A stretch of 36,392 nt of DNA, from contig CAMPJJ010000058.1 in the NCBI GenBank assembly GCA_946886855.1, forward strand, positions 1-36,392, in the 5' to 3' direction. Of this stretch, positions 36,166 to 36,392 are shown in pieces. Source of the DNA: an uncultured Roseateles sp. GTDB taxonomy: Bacteria; Pseudomonadota; Gammaproteobacteria; Burkholderiales; Burkholderiaceae. Each line of letters begins with the position of its first letter. The first letter of the stretch is position 1. A program made the position numbers and the translations under genes. The notes beneath the pieces are model-generated. The model saw only the letters and a program-made list of their open reading frames with translations, had not been told where the DNA came from and did no database searches.

Positions 36166-36392
36166 ATGATGGTGCTTTATTCCGGAACCACTTGCCCCTA
36201 CTCGCACCGTTGCCGGTTCGTGCTGTTCGAGAAGGGCATGGACTTCGAGATCCGTGACGTCGACCTGTTCGCCAAGCCCGAAGACATCGCGCTGATGAAC
36301 CCGTACAACGAGGTGCCCATCCTCGTCGAACGCGACCTCATCCTGTACGAGTCGCACATCATCAACGAGTACATCGACGAGCGCTTCCCGCA
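36166..36392 (+). CDS. sspA: Stringent starvation protein A (5' part only)
   Basis: The first 75 codons are present; the gene runs off the right edge. The protein is a glutathione-S-transferase-fold regulator that binds RNA polymerase in E. coli. The thioredoxin-like N-terminal half is visible: LYSGTTCPYSHRCRFVLFEK, GMDFEIRDVDLFAKPEDIAL, MNPYNEVPILVERDLILYES and HIINEYIDERFP. AGGAG stands nine bases before the ATG at 36166; a second ATG follows at 36169. The position after petABC matches the petABC-sspA-sspB order known in many beta- and gammaproteobacteria, so sspB is expected next. Confidence 0.9.
   Translation, partial: MMVLYSGTTCPYSHRCRFVLFEKGMDFEIRDVDLFAKPEDIALMNPYNEVPILVERDLILYESHIINEYIDERFP

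Overview
The window is a dense, very GC-rich stretch of bacterial chromosome. Gene content (complete hut pathway with HutF/HutG, pet genes next to sspA, DUF1631, a DUF429 protein, EEP/ClsB pair) and protein style point to a betaproteobacterium of the order Burkholderiales, probably near Roseateles/Mitsuaria/Rubrivivax. This assignment is by recognition of families only; no search was run. No rRNA, tRNA, CRISPR array, transposase or prophage gene is visible, so it reads as core chromosome with a few accessory spots.

Layout. 1-2474: the end of an unidentified plus-strand gene, then a minus-strand trio (small hypothetical protein, lipoprotein, FlgH-like lipoprotein) carrying two short tandem repeat tracts. 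2784-5430: overlapping plus-strand genes nudB, an EEP-family hydrolase and clsB, closed by a nested palindrome. 5607-15449: a secreted esterase and a complete histidine-utilisation locus. hutU-hutH run on the minus strand and hutC-hutD-hutI-hutG-hutF on the plus strand, from a shared divergent promoter with a probable HutC operator. Together they turn histidine into glutamate, ammonia and formate by the HutF/HutG route. 15535-20457: two tandem, equal-length chemoreceptor genes, each with a sigma-54-like promoter, facing a soluble TPR-GGDEF diguanylate cyclase. 20568-23022: a DUF429 protein, a PanE-like ketopantoate reductase and an orphan spore-coat-U-type secreted protein. 23320-27337: minus-strand arginase, LOG-family, MoeB/ThiF-type and membrane-anchored S1C protease genes. 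27351-29923: Nif3-like and pdxA genes, then a secreted TonB-C-like protein. 29972-32938: a DUF1631 protein and mscL. 33160-35998: petABC for the cytochrome bc1 complex, followed by a terminator and the start of sspA, which runs off the window.

Most genes are ordinary. The unusual material is mainly between or at the ends of genes: an 11-unit GATC-bearing octamer repeat overlapping the flgH-like stop codon, a hexamer repeat inside a lipoprotein signal region, three genes with a -10-like box only 7-8 bases before the ATG (possible leaderless mRNAs), paired sigma-54-like promoters on duplicated chemoreceptors, head-to-head start codons at the protease/Nif3 junction, and several clean palindromes in promoter positions. 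I found no clearly new multi-gene defence or metabolic system. The closest candidate for something undescribed is the three-gene FlgH-like lipoprotein cassette.
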